Assembly: GCF_018130385.1 (NCBI RefSeq) | Contig: NZ_JAFCLU010000049.1 | Span: forward strand, 1-37,299 | Reading direction: 5' to 3' | Length of the DNA stretch: 37,299 bases | Source: Bradyrhizobium sp. AUGA SZCCT0283 | Lineage (GTDB): Bacteria > Pseudomonadota > Alphaproteobacteria > Rhizobiales > Xanthobacteraceae | The notes under the pieces: model-generated | The model's input: only the letters and a program-made list of their open reading frames with translations | Told to the model about the DNA's origin: nothing | Database searches by the model: none | Part shown: one piece after another, positions 7,510-14,849 of the stretch | Position numbering within the stretch: position 1 is the first letter of the stretch | How the letters are laid out: every line of letters starts with the position of its first letter | Made by a program: the position numbers and the translations under genes

Positions 7510-7707
7510 ATGTGCAGCGCTGCCCCGCGCGACTGGCTTCCGATCGCGCTTGCCCCTGATGATTGCGACCTCGAACTCGGCCATGTCGGCGCGGCCGGGG
7601 TCGAGCCATTGCGTTTCCCGTGCCGGCGCAAGTCCGGCGTCTGGTACAATGTCTGGAGGGACGAGGCGCTGCTCATCCATCCGACCCACTGGAGAAGCTG
7701 GCGCTAG
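7510..7707 (+). CDS. Small hypothetical protein (65 aa)
   Basis: A 65-residue product with a pattern I associate with small rhizobial proteins: DCDLEL near residue 19, a central FPCRR, a Trp-rich segment (SGVWYNVW) and a closing PTHWRSW. The pattern suggests a compact beta-rich domain, but I cannot name a Pfam family. It follows the Cys-rich peptide gene by 57 bases in the same register, separated by the in-frame TAG at 7450. The ATG at 7510 lacks a clear ribosome binding site, so a different start or translational coupling is possible. No signal peptide is present. Confidence 0.5.
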   Translation: MCSAAPRDWLPIALAPDDCDLELGHVGAAGVEPLRFPCRRKSGVWYNVWRDEALLIHPTHWRSWR

Positions 7708-7737
7708 GACCGCTATCTGGATGCGGTCTTGTTCGCC

Positions 7738-7821
7738 TCAAGCTTCGACCGCCGCCGCCTGGGCGCCCCCCGGTCAGGACCAGAACCGCCGCAGCGGCAG
7801 CCAGGATCGCAATCTTTTCAT
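7738..7821 (-). pseudogene. Decayed mini-gene for a small secreted protein
   Basis: As written, the ATG at 7821 gives only MKRLRSWLPLRR and a stop soon after. Adding one A to the AAAA run near 7817 and removing one G from the six-G run near 7767 restores a classic signal peptide, beginning MKKIAILAAAAAVLVLTG, cleavable after AQA. Removing one T near the end would extend the frame past 7738 to a TAG a few codons further on (EANKTASR). Three small indels in base runs within 90 bases suggest a pseudogene or poor consensus quality. A perfect TTG-N8-CAA palindrome lies about 90 bases upstream. Confidence 0.4.
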
Positions 7822-7904
7822 GTTTCCCGCTTCTTTCCCGTTCCCTGGGCCTTTTCGCCCGGGGTCTGCCGGGCATCAGATATCGTCTCCTGCTCCTGCC
7901 AATG

Positions 7905-7918
7905 TTGCGCCAGCGCAA
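7905..7918. promoter_or_regulatory. Perfect TTG-N8-CAA palindrome upstream of the nnrR-like gene
   Basis: TTGCGCCAGCGCAA has perfect half-sites TTGCG/CGCAA around CCAG. It lies about 103 bases upstream of the regulator start at 8014 and about 90 bases upstream of the decayed secreted mini-gene on the other strand. It probably mediates autoregulation or cross-regulation by a Crp/Fnr-type protein. Confidence 0.6.
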
Positions 7919-8013
7919 TTTTCGCACCGAATCCTGGGCTAAGGGGTTGGCAAGCCATTGAGGCTTGCTTCGCGCGCGGATACGCTCCGCAGCCTATTGG
8001 AACGAGGATATCG

Positions 8014-8736
8014 ATGGCCTCAGTCGACCGCTCGCTGGTCGCGAACCTGCCGATGTTCGCTGGCCTTGCGCCCGCCGAACAGGACGAACTGTTGCAGGAA
8101 GCGCGTTCGATTCGATATCCGAAGGGAAGCGCAGTCTTCGATCAGGGTACGGAAGCGGATCGCTTCTACCTCCTGCTTCACGGCCATCTTCGCGTCGAAA
8201 AGATCACGCCGCAAGGTCAACAGTCCGTCGTGCGCTATGTCTCGGCCGGCGAGCTGTTCGGCGTCGCGCAGGCCATGAATCTGACGCACTATCCGGCGAC
8301 CGCCGTCGCCGCCGTGGACAGCATCGCGCTCGCCTGGCCCTCGTCTTCCTGGAATCGCCTGATCGTCAAATTTCCGAGCCTCGCCTCGAGTGCGTTGCAG
8401 ACGGTCGGCAGTCGCCTGCAGGACACCCAAGCCCGCGTCATGGAGATCTCGAACGAGCAGGTCGAGCAGCGCGTGGCGCATGCGCTGCTCCGCCTGGCGA
8501 AGCAGGCCGGAAGGAAGGTCGATGCCGGCGTCGAAATCGACTTTCCCATTAGCCGGCAGGACGTCGCCGAGATGACAGGAACGACGTTGCACACCGTCAG
8601 CCGGATACTCAGCGCGTGGGAGCAGCAGGGACTGGTCGAGGGAGGCAGGCAGCGGATCGTCCTGCGCGATGCGCACCGGCTGCTTGGCCTCGCCGAAGGC
8701 GAAGAAGCCGCTCAGACGCGCAAGCCCGCGCCCTAG
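8014..8736 (+). CDS. nnrR: Crp/Fnr family regulator, NnrR/DNR-like (no cysteines)
   Basis: The 240-residue protein has an N-terminal cyclic-nucleotide-binding-like sensor (about residues 10-125, with FYLLLHGHLRVEK and AGELFGVAQ), a dimerisation helix (about 130-150) and a C-terminal HTH (about 175-225, ISRQDVAEMTGTTLHTVSRI). There is no Cys anywhere, so it cannot carry the FNR-type [4Fe-4S] cluster. This fits the NO-responsive NnrR/DNR group, in which heme is the proposed sensor. In the recognition helix the FNR-type Glu of E-x2-SR is His (LHTVSR). The start at 8014 has CGAGGA upstream. A perfect TTG-N8-CAA site lies upstream, and similar sites precede the denitrification genes here, so it probably controls them. 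The symbol is by context; DNR- or FixK-like naming is possible. Confidence 0.8.
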   Translation: MASVDRSLVANLPMFAGLAPAEQDELLQEARSIRYPKGSAVFDQGTEADRFYLLLHGHLRVEKITPQGQQSVVRYVSAGELFGVAQAMNLTHYPATAVAAVDSIALAWPSSSWNRLIVKFPSLASSALQTVGSRLQDTQARVMEISNEQVEQRVAHALLRLAKQAGRKVDAGVEIDFPISRQDVAEMTGTTLHTVSRILSAWEQQGLVEGGRQRIVLRDAHRLLGLAEGEEAAQTRKPAP

Positions 8737-8948
8737 GCCGCCGCTTTCGCAATATCCCGGAGCTTCGACAGGAACGCTCGTGCATCGACGCTGTGTTCGT
8801 CGCACGCCTCATCGACCGAGTGGAAGGTGGCGATCGGACAGCCGACACACCGCATCCTGAAGTCGAGGAAGACGCGTATCGTGGACGGCCATCGACGCAT
8901 TACGTCGTCAACCATCAGATCCGCGGTCAGCGCTGCATCCTTTTTCAT
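8733..8948 (-). CDS. DUF1858 domain protein (71 aa)
   Basis: The protein covers the full short DUF1858 domain, with residues LMVDDVMRRWPSTIRVF, then FRMRCVGCPIATFHSVDEAC. The C-x2-C in the MRCVGCPIA segment is the characteristic motif. Members occur alone or fused to Fe-S or hybrid-cluster-type proteins and are common beside nitrite/NO metabolism genes; the biochemical role is unknown. It converges with the nnrR-like gene, overlapping by four bases at the ends. It diverges from nirK, sharing an intergenic region with two TTG-N8-CAA sites. A weak AAGG precedes the ATG at 8948. Confidence 0.85.
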   Translation of the reverse strand: MKKDAALTADLMVDDVMRRWPSTIRVFLDFRMRCVGCPIATFHSVDEACDEHSVDARAFLSKLRDIAKAAA

Positions 8949-8982
8949 GCAACAACCTTAACCTGGCGGCTACCATCCTTGT

Positions 8983-8996
8983 TTGCTCACGCGCAA
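8983..8996. promoter_or_regulatory. TTG-N8-CAA operator, DUF1858 side
   Basis: TTGCTCACGCGCAA has half-sites TTGCT/CGCAA. The centre is about 41 bases upstream of the DUF1858 start codon and 56 bases from the nirK-side site. It could activate or repress the leftward gene. Confidence 0.5.
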
Positions 8997-9038
8997 ATTC
9001 GCTGATAGTCCCTTCGTCGATCGATAAAATGTCTTTGC

Positions 9039-9052
9039 TTGTTCCAACACAA
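9039..9052. promoter_or_regulatory. TTG-N8-CAA operator of nirK
   Basis: TTGTTCCAACACAA lies about 76 bases upstream of the nirK start at 9122. If it activates at -41.5, transcription would begin near 9087 and leave a leader of about 35 bases. Similar NnrR-type boxes precede nirK genes in rhizobia. Confidence 0.65.
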
Positions 9053-9121
9053 AGAGTCTCGCAGCGACATCGCGCATCTTGCACTCATCGAATTAGAACA
9101 CACGAAGCGATGGAGAGCATC

Positions 9122-10246
9122 ATGCTGACGAGAAGGACTGCTTTAACGGGTGCCGCTGTCGCGGCGCTGATGATGGCCGCACCGGCCGTGGCGGGAGCCG
9201 CGGACGATCTGAAGCTGCCGCGCCAGCAAGTCGAACTGGTCGCCCCGCCCTTCGTCCACGCCCACGAACAGGCAACCAAGGCGGGACCGAAGATCGTCGA
9301 GTTCAAGCTGACGATACGGGAGAAGGAAGTCGTCATCGACGATGCCGGCACGAAATTCCATGCGATGACGTTCGACGGATCGATGCCGGGGTCCGATGAT
9401 GGTGGTCCATGAGGGCGACTACATGGAGCTCACGCTGGTCAACCCCGCGACCAATGCGATGCCGCACAACATCGATCTGCATTCGGCGACGGGAGCACTC
9501 GGCGGAGGCGCGCTGACCAAGGTCAATCCCGGCGAGCAGGCGACCCTGCGCTGGAAGGCGACGCGTCCCGGCGTCTTCGTTTATCACTGCGCGCCGGAAG
9601 GCATGATCCCCTGGCACGTCGTCTCCGGCATGCACGGCACGGTGATGGTATTGCCGCGGGATGGCCTGAAGGACGCCGAAGGCAAGGCGCTGCGCTACGA
9701 CAAGATCTTCTACATCGGCGAGAACGACCTTTACGTGCCGAAGGACGAGAACGGCAAGTACAAGACCTACGAGACGATCGGCGAGTCGTATGCCGACACG
9801 ACCGAGGTCATGCGCAAGCTGATCCCGACGCATGTGGTGTTCAACGGCCGAGTCGGGTCGCTCACCGGCAAAAACGCTATGACCTCGAAGGTCGGCGAGA
9901 CCGTCATGCTCGTGCATTCGCAGGCCAACCGCGACACCCGGCCCCATCTGATTGGCGGGCATGGCGACTACGTCTGGGAGGCCGGCAAGTTCAACAACCC
10001 GCCGCAGAAGGACCTCGAGTCCTGGTTTATTCGCGGCGGTTCGGCCGGCGCCGCGCTGTACACCTTCCGCGAACCCGGCATCTACGCCTACGTCAACCAC
10101 AACCTGATCGAGGCGGTCGAACTCGGCGCCAGCGCCCATATCAAGGTGGAAGGCAAGTGGAACGAAGACCTCATGAAGCAGGTCTCCCCTCCCGGCCCGA
10201 TCCCGCCTGAATCGGCGCCGCCGACCCGGTGGCCGTCACCCGCTAG
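9122..10246 (+). pseudogene. nirK: Copper nitrite reductase NirK, reading frame broken twice
   Basis: NirK reduces nitrite to NO in the periplasm. The product starts with an RR-containing signal (MLTRRTALTGAAVAALMMAA). All copper ligands are readable: HNIDLH (type 1 and type 2 His), YHCAPEGMIPWHVVSGMHG (His, Cys, His, Met) and PHLIGGHGD. The frame is broken at 9388-9391, where GGGG replaces the GGG needed for MPGPMMVVHEG. Without correction translation stops at 9412. A second shift near 10209-10211 (one A missing) is inferred because the restored frame gives GAADPVAVTR and a TAG at 10244, in the original register, just before a strong hairpin. The total is then 375 codons, a normal NirK length. 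GGAG precedes the ATG at 9122. The breaks may be real decay or consensus error. Confidence 0.9.
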
Positions 10247-10259
10247 GCGGAGCCGAAAC

Positions 10260-10289
10260 GACGGCCCGCGGTTTCGACCGCGGGCCGTC
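10260..10289. terminator. Perfect 12-bp hairpin between nirK and nirV
   Basis: GACGGCCCGCGG and CCGCGGGCCGTC form a perfect 12-base-pair stem with a 6-base loop (TTTCGA), beginning 13 bases after the inferred nirK stop. No T-run follows; a ribosome binding site and the nirV start come 20 bases later. It is probably a partial terminator or a stabilising/processing hairpin that sets different levels for nirK and nirV. Confidence 0.65.
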
Positions 10290-10310
10290 GCACGAAGAGG
10301 AGGCGACCTC

Positions 10311-11177
10311 ATGCTCATCATCCTGATCAAAATGAAAACGGCGATGCTCGCAGGCGCGCTGGCCGCGCCGATCCTGGCAACCGTATTCGCGCCCACTCCT
10401 CCGCATGACCAGGACGGAGCCCTGCGGCTGGCGTCCACCTCCTTCAGCTACCGGGCCGCGGGCGATTTCTCGCGGAACGGCCGGCCGGTCGAAGGGCCGC
10501 TGCGCGAACTCCGGCTTCCCGCTGATCTCATCATCATGAAGCGGCAGATCACGGTCGCCGAATACACCCGCTGTGTCGACGAAGCCGCCTGCCCGCGCAT
10601 CGCCGTTCCGGCGGCCGCACAGGACGTGCCCATCGTCGGCGTCAGTTGGCACGATGCCTCGGCCTACGCCGCCTGGGTGTCGCGCAAGACCGGGGTCACC
10701 CATCGTCTGCCGACCGACGAGGAGTGGACACTCGCAGCCGCCGAGAAGGCGCGCGACGAAGCGATGCCGCTCGTCGATCCCTCCGATCCGGCGCAGGCCT
10801 GGATCGCCCGCTACGAAGCCGAATCTGCCCGTTCCAGGCCGGTCGCGACGACCGCTCAGCCTGGAGGCACGTTCGGCACCAACAGCAACGGGCTGGACGA
10901 CCTGGCCGGCAATGTCTGGGAGTGGACAGATAGCTGCTTTGTGCGCGTTTCGCTCGACGGCGGGCGCGAGCGGGTCACCAACACGAATTGCGGCGTCCGC
11001 GTCGTGGAGGGAGCCCATCGCTCCTATATGACCGACTTCATACGCGATCCCAAGTCCGGCGGCTGCGCCGCAGGCGTCCCGCCGGCCAATCTCGGCTTCA
11101 GGCTCGTCGTCGAACCATCCCAGTCGGTCGCCACATCCGTCGTCCGGAACGTCGCGAAGCTGCTGCGGCGAGCATAG
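10311..11177 (+). CDS. nirV: NirV-like formylglycine-generating-enzyme (SUMF1) family protein
   Basis: A 288-residue protein with an N-terminal signal or anchor (about residues 1-30) and an FGE-sulfatase domain. Family motifs are visible: MKRQITVAEYTRCV, VPIVGVSWHDASAYAAWVSRKTG (in pieces), HRLPTDEEW, GGTFGTNSNGLDDLAGNVWEW and a final NLGFRLVV. The start at 10311 has AGGAGG with a 7-base spacer. NirV genes lie directly after nirK in many denitrifiers; the biochemical role is unclear, and the name rests on family and position. In the sequence as given the broken nirK frame runs straight into this gene in register, making an apparent NirK-NirV fusion, but the hairpin and strong ribosome binding site argue for a separate gene. 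Confidence 0.85.
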   Translation: MLIILIKMKTAMLAGALAAPILATVFAPTPPHDQDGALRLASTSFSYRAAGDFSRNGRPVEGPLRELRLPADLIIMKRQITVAEYTRCVDEAACPRIAVPAAAQDVPIVGVSWHDASAYAAWVSRKTGVTHRLPTDEEWTLAAAEKARDEAMPLVDPSDPAQAWIARYEAESARSRPVATTAQPGGTFGTNSNGLDDLAGNVWEWTDSCFVRVSLDGGRERVTNTNCGVRVVEGAHRSYMTDFIRDPKSGGCAAGVPPANLGFRLVVEPSQSVATSVVRNVAKLLRRA

Positions 11178-11199
11178 AAGTCCGGCGAATGGCGGTGGG

Positions 11200-11213
11200 T
11201 TGAGCCAGCGCAA
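11200..11213. promoter_or_regulatory. TTG-N8-CAA operator of hemN
   Basis: TTGAGCCAGCGCAA lies with its centre about 61 bases upstream of the hemN start. Activation at -41.5 would give a leader of about 20 bases. Low-oxygen/NO control of hemN by Crp/Fnr-type proteins is well known in alphaproteobacteria. Confidence 0.6.
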
Positions 11214-11267
11214 AGTTTATCCGCCACGCGTCCGGTATTTGATCCGGAGGCGGAAGGAGAAAAGCAG

Positions 11268-12620
11268 ATGCGATCGGACTTGGCGCAATCTTACGGGCAG
11301 GACAGGCTGCCGCGCTACACCAGCTATCCCACGGCCCCGCATTTCTCGCCGGCGATTGGCGAGGAGGATTATCGGAGCTGGCTGAAGTCGATGCCCGTCC
11401 AACAGCCGGCCTCGGTCTACCTGCACGTGCCGTTCTGCCGATCCATGTGCTGGTACTGTGGATGCCACACCTCGGTCACGAAGCGCGACGATCCGGTCGC
11501 GATCTATGTCGCGGGCCTGCGTACCGAAGCGCAGCTTGTCGCCGAGACAATCGGCCAGAGAATGCCGGCCTCGCATGTCCATTTCGGCGGCGGTACGCCG
11601 ACCATCATGTCGCCCGAGGCGTTCGTGGACCTCGTCGGCGCGCTACGCTACTCGTTTTTCGTGCTTCCCGATGCCGAAATCGCCGTCGAGATCGACCCGC
11701 GCACGCTGACGGAGCCGATGACGGAAGCGCTGGGCTATTGCGGCGTCAACCGCGCAAGCTTGGGCGTCCAGAGCTTCGACCCCGCCGTGCAGCGCGCCAT
11801 CAACCGGCTGCAGAGCTTCGAACAAACCGCGGCTTCCGTGGAGCGTCTGCGCCGTGCGGGTGTCGGCCGGATCAATTTCGACCTGCTGTATGGGCTGCCG
11901 CTGCAAACGGTGGACTCCTGTCTCGACACCGTCGCCAAATGCGTCGAGCTCCGGCCGGACCGCTTTTCGGTGTTCGGTTACGCCCACGTTCCCTCGTTCA
12001 AGAAGCACCAGCGCAGGATCGCTGAAGACTCCTTGCCTGACAGCATCGAGCGGCACCTGCAGTCCGAAACCATCGCGGAAGCCTTGCGGGACGCCGGCTA
12101 CGTCCGCATCGGTCTCGATCATTTCGCCCTTCCGGACGACAGCCTGGCCCTCGCGAGACTGGACGGCAGGCTGAGGCGCAACTTCCAGGGCTACACCGAC
12201 GATTCCGCCGACACGCTGATCGGTCTCGGCGCCAGCGCCATCGGCCGCATGCCTCAGGGGTTCGTGCAGAACGCCGTTCCGACACGCGACTATCTCGCGC
12301 GCATCGCCGAGAACCGGCTCGCCACCGCCAAGGGATACATGTTCACCGAGGAAGATCGCTTCCGCGCCGACATCATCGAACGGATCATGTGCGATCTTGC
12401 CGTCGATTTGCCTCGGGTATCCCGGTTGCACGGCCGCGACCTGCGATCCGCGATCGTCGATCGGCCACGGATCGAGAGCCTCATTGCCGACGGCGCCGTC
12501 ACGATGACCGACGATCGGCTTTCGATCAGCGACGGCGCGGAATTTTTGGTGAGGAGCGTGGCATCAGCGTTCGATGCCCATCTTGCGGCTTCCGCGGCAA
12601 CGCATAGCCGCGCGGTCTGA
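11268..12620 (+). CDS. hemN: Oxygen-independent coproporphyrinogen III oxidase
   Basis: The 450-residue radical-SAM enzyme decarboxylates coproporphyrinogen III to protoporphyrinogen IX without oxygen, supplying heme under micro-oxic or denitrifying growth. The N-terminal RYTSYPTAPHF is typical of HemN. The cluster motif is C57-x3-C61-x2-C64 (CRSMCWYCGCH), with HFGGGTPT next and GVQSFD, NFDLLYGLP and LGLGASAIG-like segments (IGLGASAIG) downstream, followed by the C-terminal HemN domain. The start at 11268 has AAGGAG with an 8-base spacer. It follows nirV by 90 bases, with its own TTG-N8-CAA site. A decayed copy of a hemN tail appears at about 13225-13360. Confidence 0.95.
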   Translation: MRSDLAQSYGQDRLPRYTSYPTAPHFSPAIGEEDYRSWLKSMPVQQPASVYLHVPFCRSMCWYCGCHTSVTKRDDPVAIYVAGLRTEAQLVAETIGQRMPASHVHFGGGTPTIMSPEAFVDLVGALRYSFFVLPDAEIAVEIDPRTLTEPMTEALGYCGVNRASLGVQSFDPAVQRAINRLQSFEQTAASVERLRRAGVGRINFDLLYGLPLQTVDSCLDTVAKCVELRPDRFSVFGYAHVPSFKKHQRRIAEDSLPDSIERHLQSETIAEALRDAGYVRIGLDHFALPDDSLALARLDGRLRRNFQGYTDDSADTLIGLGASAIGRMPQGFVQNAVPTRDYLARIAENRLATAKGYMFTEEDRFRADIIERIMCDLAVDLPRVSRLHGRDLRSAIVDRPRIESLIADGAVTMTDDRLSISDGAEFLVRSVASAFDAHLAASAATHSRAV

Positions 12621-12932
12621 AGCAAACGCCCCCAGCGAGGATGCCTAAGCGCCGATGCTGGCCGCAAGGGCGACTTGCCCAAATGGCGGAGCTCAACAAG
12701 CTCAAGCAGCAAGTTCGTGTTGCTGAAGCTACTCTGCGACCCAAGACGGGGCGATCGGTAAGGTTGACTGGTTAGGTTAAGCCGCGAGTTCGGTTGCAGC
12801 GTCCTCAAGCTGGGCTATGGATTGAGTACCGGACAATTTCCCCAAGCGTCCGGGCCCACACCAGCGAAGCCGTCAGCGAATATACTCCGCTTGGCGGCTT
12901 TGTTCTTGGGATCACCAGTGCGCAACACCTGG
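12621..12932. other. Stretch after hemN without a convincing gene
   Basis: Contains a possible 30-residue frame (12683-12775, starting MAELNKLKQQVRVAEATL) without a ribosome binding site, and a small GGGC/GCCC hairpin near 12668. No known product, RNA gene or strong terminator is seen. Confidence 0.35.
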
Positions 12933-13019
12933 ATGAAAGCAAGCTACTTGATCGCGGTCGCGATCGCTACGGCCGGATGGCTATTCCTCATCGTCTGGAT
13001 CGTGGGACAGCTTGTTTGA
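12933..13019 (+). CDS. Tiny membrane peptide (28 aa; 33 aa from the GTG at 12918)
   Basis: A single hydrophobic helix (MKASYLIAVAIATAGWLFLI followed by VWIVGQLV) with almost no soluble part. An in-frame GTG at 12918 would add five residues. Its 3' end overlaps that of the opposite-strand peptide gene at 12988-13104 by 32 bases. The clean hydrophobicity pattern supports it; a good ribosome binding site is not seen. Function unknown. Confidence 0.4.
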   Translation: MKASYLIAVAIATAGWLFLIVWIVGQLV

Positions 13020-13104
13020 TGGGCCTCAGCAGGAAGGCCACAAACAGCAAAGGCGGCCCCCAAATGGCCAGCAAGCCGTAAATTACGAGCTCCACAACGT
13101 CCAT
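12988..13104 (-). CDS. Tiny membrane protein (38 aa)
   Basis: One hydrophobic helix (ELVIYGLLAIWGPPLLFVAF) followed by a basic tail (LLRPIKQAVPRSRR), so the C-terminus is expected to be cytoplasmic. The ATG at 13104 has GGGG six bases upstream; in-frame ATGs at 13110 and 13122 are alternatives. It runs convergent to, and overlaps, the peptide gene at 12933-13019. No family recognised. Confidence 0.45.
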   Translation of the reverse strand: MDVVELVIYGLLAIWGPPLLFVAFLLRPIKQAVPRSRR

Positions 13105-13224
13105 GCTCATCCCCAATGACATGTCGCTAACCAAGCTTTGCCTAGATTCGAGCTTGTTCAAAGCGAAACTGTTTGTGCGCCGCAACTATGCCCGCCTTGC
13201 AGCATCACCCCGCTACCTTTCGTT

Positions 13225-13360
13225 TCGCTCCGATTGCAGCATCGCAGGAGTGGTCCAGACTGCGCCGCCGGCTTTTCCGGTGCAGGTACGACGACGTTCA
13301 GCGACTTCCATGGCTACTTGCGCATTCCGCAGCAACGCATACCGCGCGGCCCGATCATGA
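13225..13360 (+). pseudogene. Relic of the 3' end of a hemN-like gene
   Basis: The bases at 13326-13349 (TCCGCAGCAACGCATACCGC onward) nearly repeat the end of hemN at 12591-12615. The similarity extends upstream at protein level once one or two frameshifts are allowed: VRRRSA, FHGY, AHSAATHTARP match hemN VRSVASAFDAHLAASAATHS in order. This looks like the decayed tail of a second hemN. The rest of 13105-13224 holds nothing I can assign. Confidence 0.35.
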
Positions 13361-14572
13361 TCACTTCGCCGCGAGGGACGGAGGCTGAACCGCCTCCAGA
13401 TATCCGTTGCGGGTCTGCGGGATTTTGGTGTCGAGAATCCTGGACGCCACCAGCGTCCTCAGCACCTGCGCCGTGCCGCCGGCAATCGTGAACATGCGGG
13501 CATCCCGGACCATGCGTTCGAGCGGATAATCTCGCGAGTAACCCCTGGCACCGAACAGTTGGAGCGCCTGGTTGGTGACCGTGTTGGCCGTCTCGGAAGC
13601 GATGATCTTCGCCTGCGCAGCGAGAAGAGGATCCGGAAAAGGATCGGCGCTAAGGGCGGCCTGATGAAGCGACAGCCGCGCGGCATTGAGCGCCACCGCC
13701 ATATCGGCCAGCATCCACTGCAGGCCCTGGAATTCGGCGATTGGCCGTCCGAACTGCTTGCGCTCCTTCACGAAGGTCATGGCCTTCTCAAACGCCCCCT
13801 GCGCGAGCCCGAGCGCGACCGTTCCGGCGCCCACCCGCTGGCTGTTATAGGCGTCGATAAGATCGGCAAAGCCGCGCCGCAGCCCGCGCGGCGGCAGCAC
13901 CAGCATATCCTCAGGGATTTCCAAATTCTCGAAGATGATCTCCGTTTCGGGGATGCCGCGTAGGCCCATTGCGGGTTCGCGTTTGCCGATGACCAGACCG
14001 GGAGTACCCCCAAGCGCGAGGAAGCCGCCGATCCCCTGCTCTTCGCCCCGCTCGTCGAATACCCGCGCGAAGATCAGATGGAGCTTTGATACCCCGCCGC
14101 CCGTGATCCAGTGCTTCTTGCCTCGGATAACGTAGGTGTTGCCGTGCTTGTCTGCGCGCGTCGTCATCTCGGTCGCCGCCGATCCGGCTTCCGGCTCGGT
14201 GATGCAAATCGCCGGCTTGTCGCCCGAAAGAACGAGATCAGCTCCCAGCCGCTTCTGCTTTTCGGTGCCATACTGCATGACCGCGGAGATGGCGCCCATG
14301 TTGGCCTCGACCGTAATGCGCCCCGTCGCCCCGCATACCCGCGCCATTTCCTCGATGATCAGGGCGGCGTCGAAGTAACTTCCTCCCCGACCGCCATAGG
14401 ATGTCGGAATCGTGTAGCCCATGAAGCCCGCGGCCTTCAGGGCGGCCACGTTATCGAAAGGATAGGCTTCGGTTCGGTCGATCTCCGCCGCCTTCGGCGC
14501 GAATTCGGTTTCAGCCAATTCACGCGCAGCGCTGCGGAGCTTTGCTTGCTCGGGCGACAGTTTCATATCCAT
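13361..14572 (-). CDS. Acyl-CoA dehydrogenase family, 3-sulfinopropanoyl-CoA desulfinase-like
   Basis: A complete FAD-dependent acyl-CoA dehydrogenase fold of 403 residues (N-terminal helical domain, beta domain, C-terminal helical domain). Segments such as GDKPAICITEPEAGSAATEM, KKHWITGGGVSKLHLIFARV, AYNSQRVGAGTVALG and RDARMFTIAGGTAQVLRT closely resemble, from memory, the desulfinase Acd of Advenella mimigardefordensis. That enzyme splits 3-sulfinopropanoyl-CoA into propanoyl-CoA and sulfite. The Glu that serves as catalytic base in most dehydrogenases (YEGT position) is replaced (AGGTA), and a Gln sits in SQRVG as in Acd; both fit a non-dehydrogenating enzyme. The start at 14572 has GGGGGAGG upstream; ATG 14581 is an alternative. 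The substrate is inferred, and an ordinary dehydrogenase is possible. Confidence 0.75.
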   Translation of the reverse strand: MDMKLSPEQAKLRSAARELAETEFAPKAAEIDRTEAYPFDNVAALKAAGFMGYTIPTSYGGRGGSYFDAALIIEEMARVCGATGRITVEANMGAISAVMQYGTEKQKRLGADLVLSGDKPAICITEPEAGSAATEMTTRADKHGNTYVIRGKKHWITGGGVSKLHLIFARVFDERGEEQGIGGFLALGGTPGLVIGKREPAMGLRGIPETEIIFENLEIPEDMLVLPPRGLRRGFADLIDAYNSQRVGAGTVALGLAQGAFEKAMTFVKERKQFGRPIAEFQGLQWMLADMAVALNAARLSLHQAALSADPFPDPLLAAQAKIIASETANTVTNQALQLFGARGYSRDYPLERMVRDARMFTIAGGTAQVLRTLVASRILDTKIPQTRNGYLEAVQPPSLAAK

Positions 14573-14849
14573 GGCAATCATCCTCCCCCGGAAGCGGCGC
14601 AATCTTTCGATCATTCGGCTCCGAAGCACTGCAAAACGCAACCGAATAAATTATGATCTCGACTTCAAATTATAGTAAGTCGTGCCATGAGCATTCGGAA
14701 GCTTCGAATACTTGAAGACGACGGCTGCAGGCCTGTGGCGCAACGTCTCTTCATGACGCAATCGACAGGCCCGGTACGCCCCTCCTTCCGGCTTTGCCTA
14801 TCTCCCGCGAACCTGACATTAAGCGGAAACGCCCCTGGAGACTTTTGAG

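Noticed and set aside
9396..11177. A 593-residue NirK-NirV fusion protein
   Set aside because: The linking residues are encoded by the 12-bp hairpin and the nirV ribosome binding site, and a one-base correction gives a normal NirK end at 10246.
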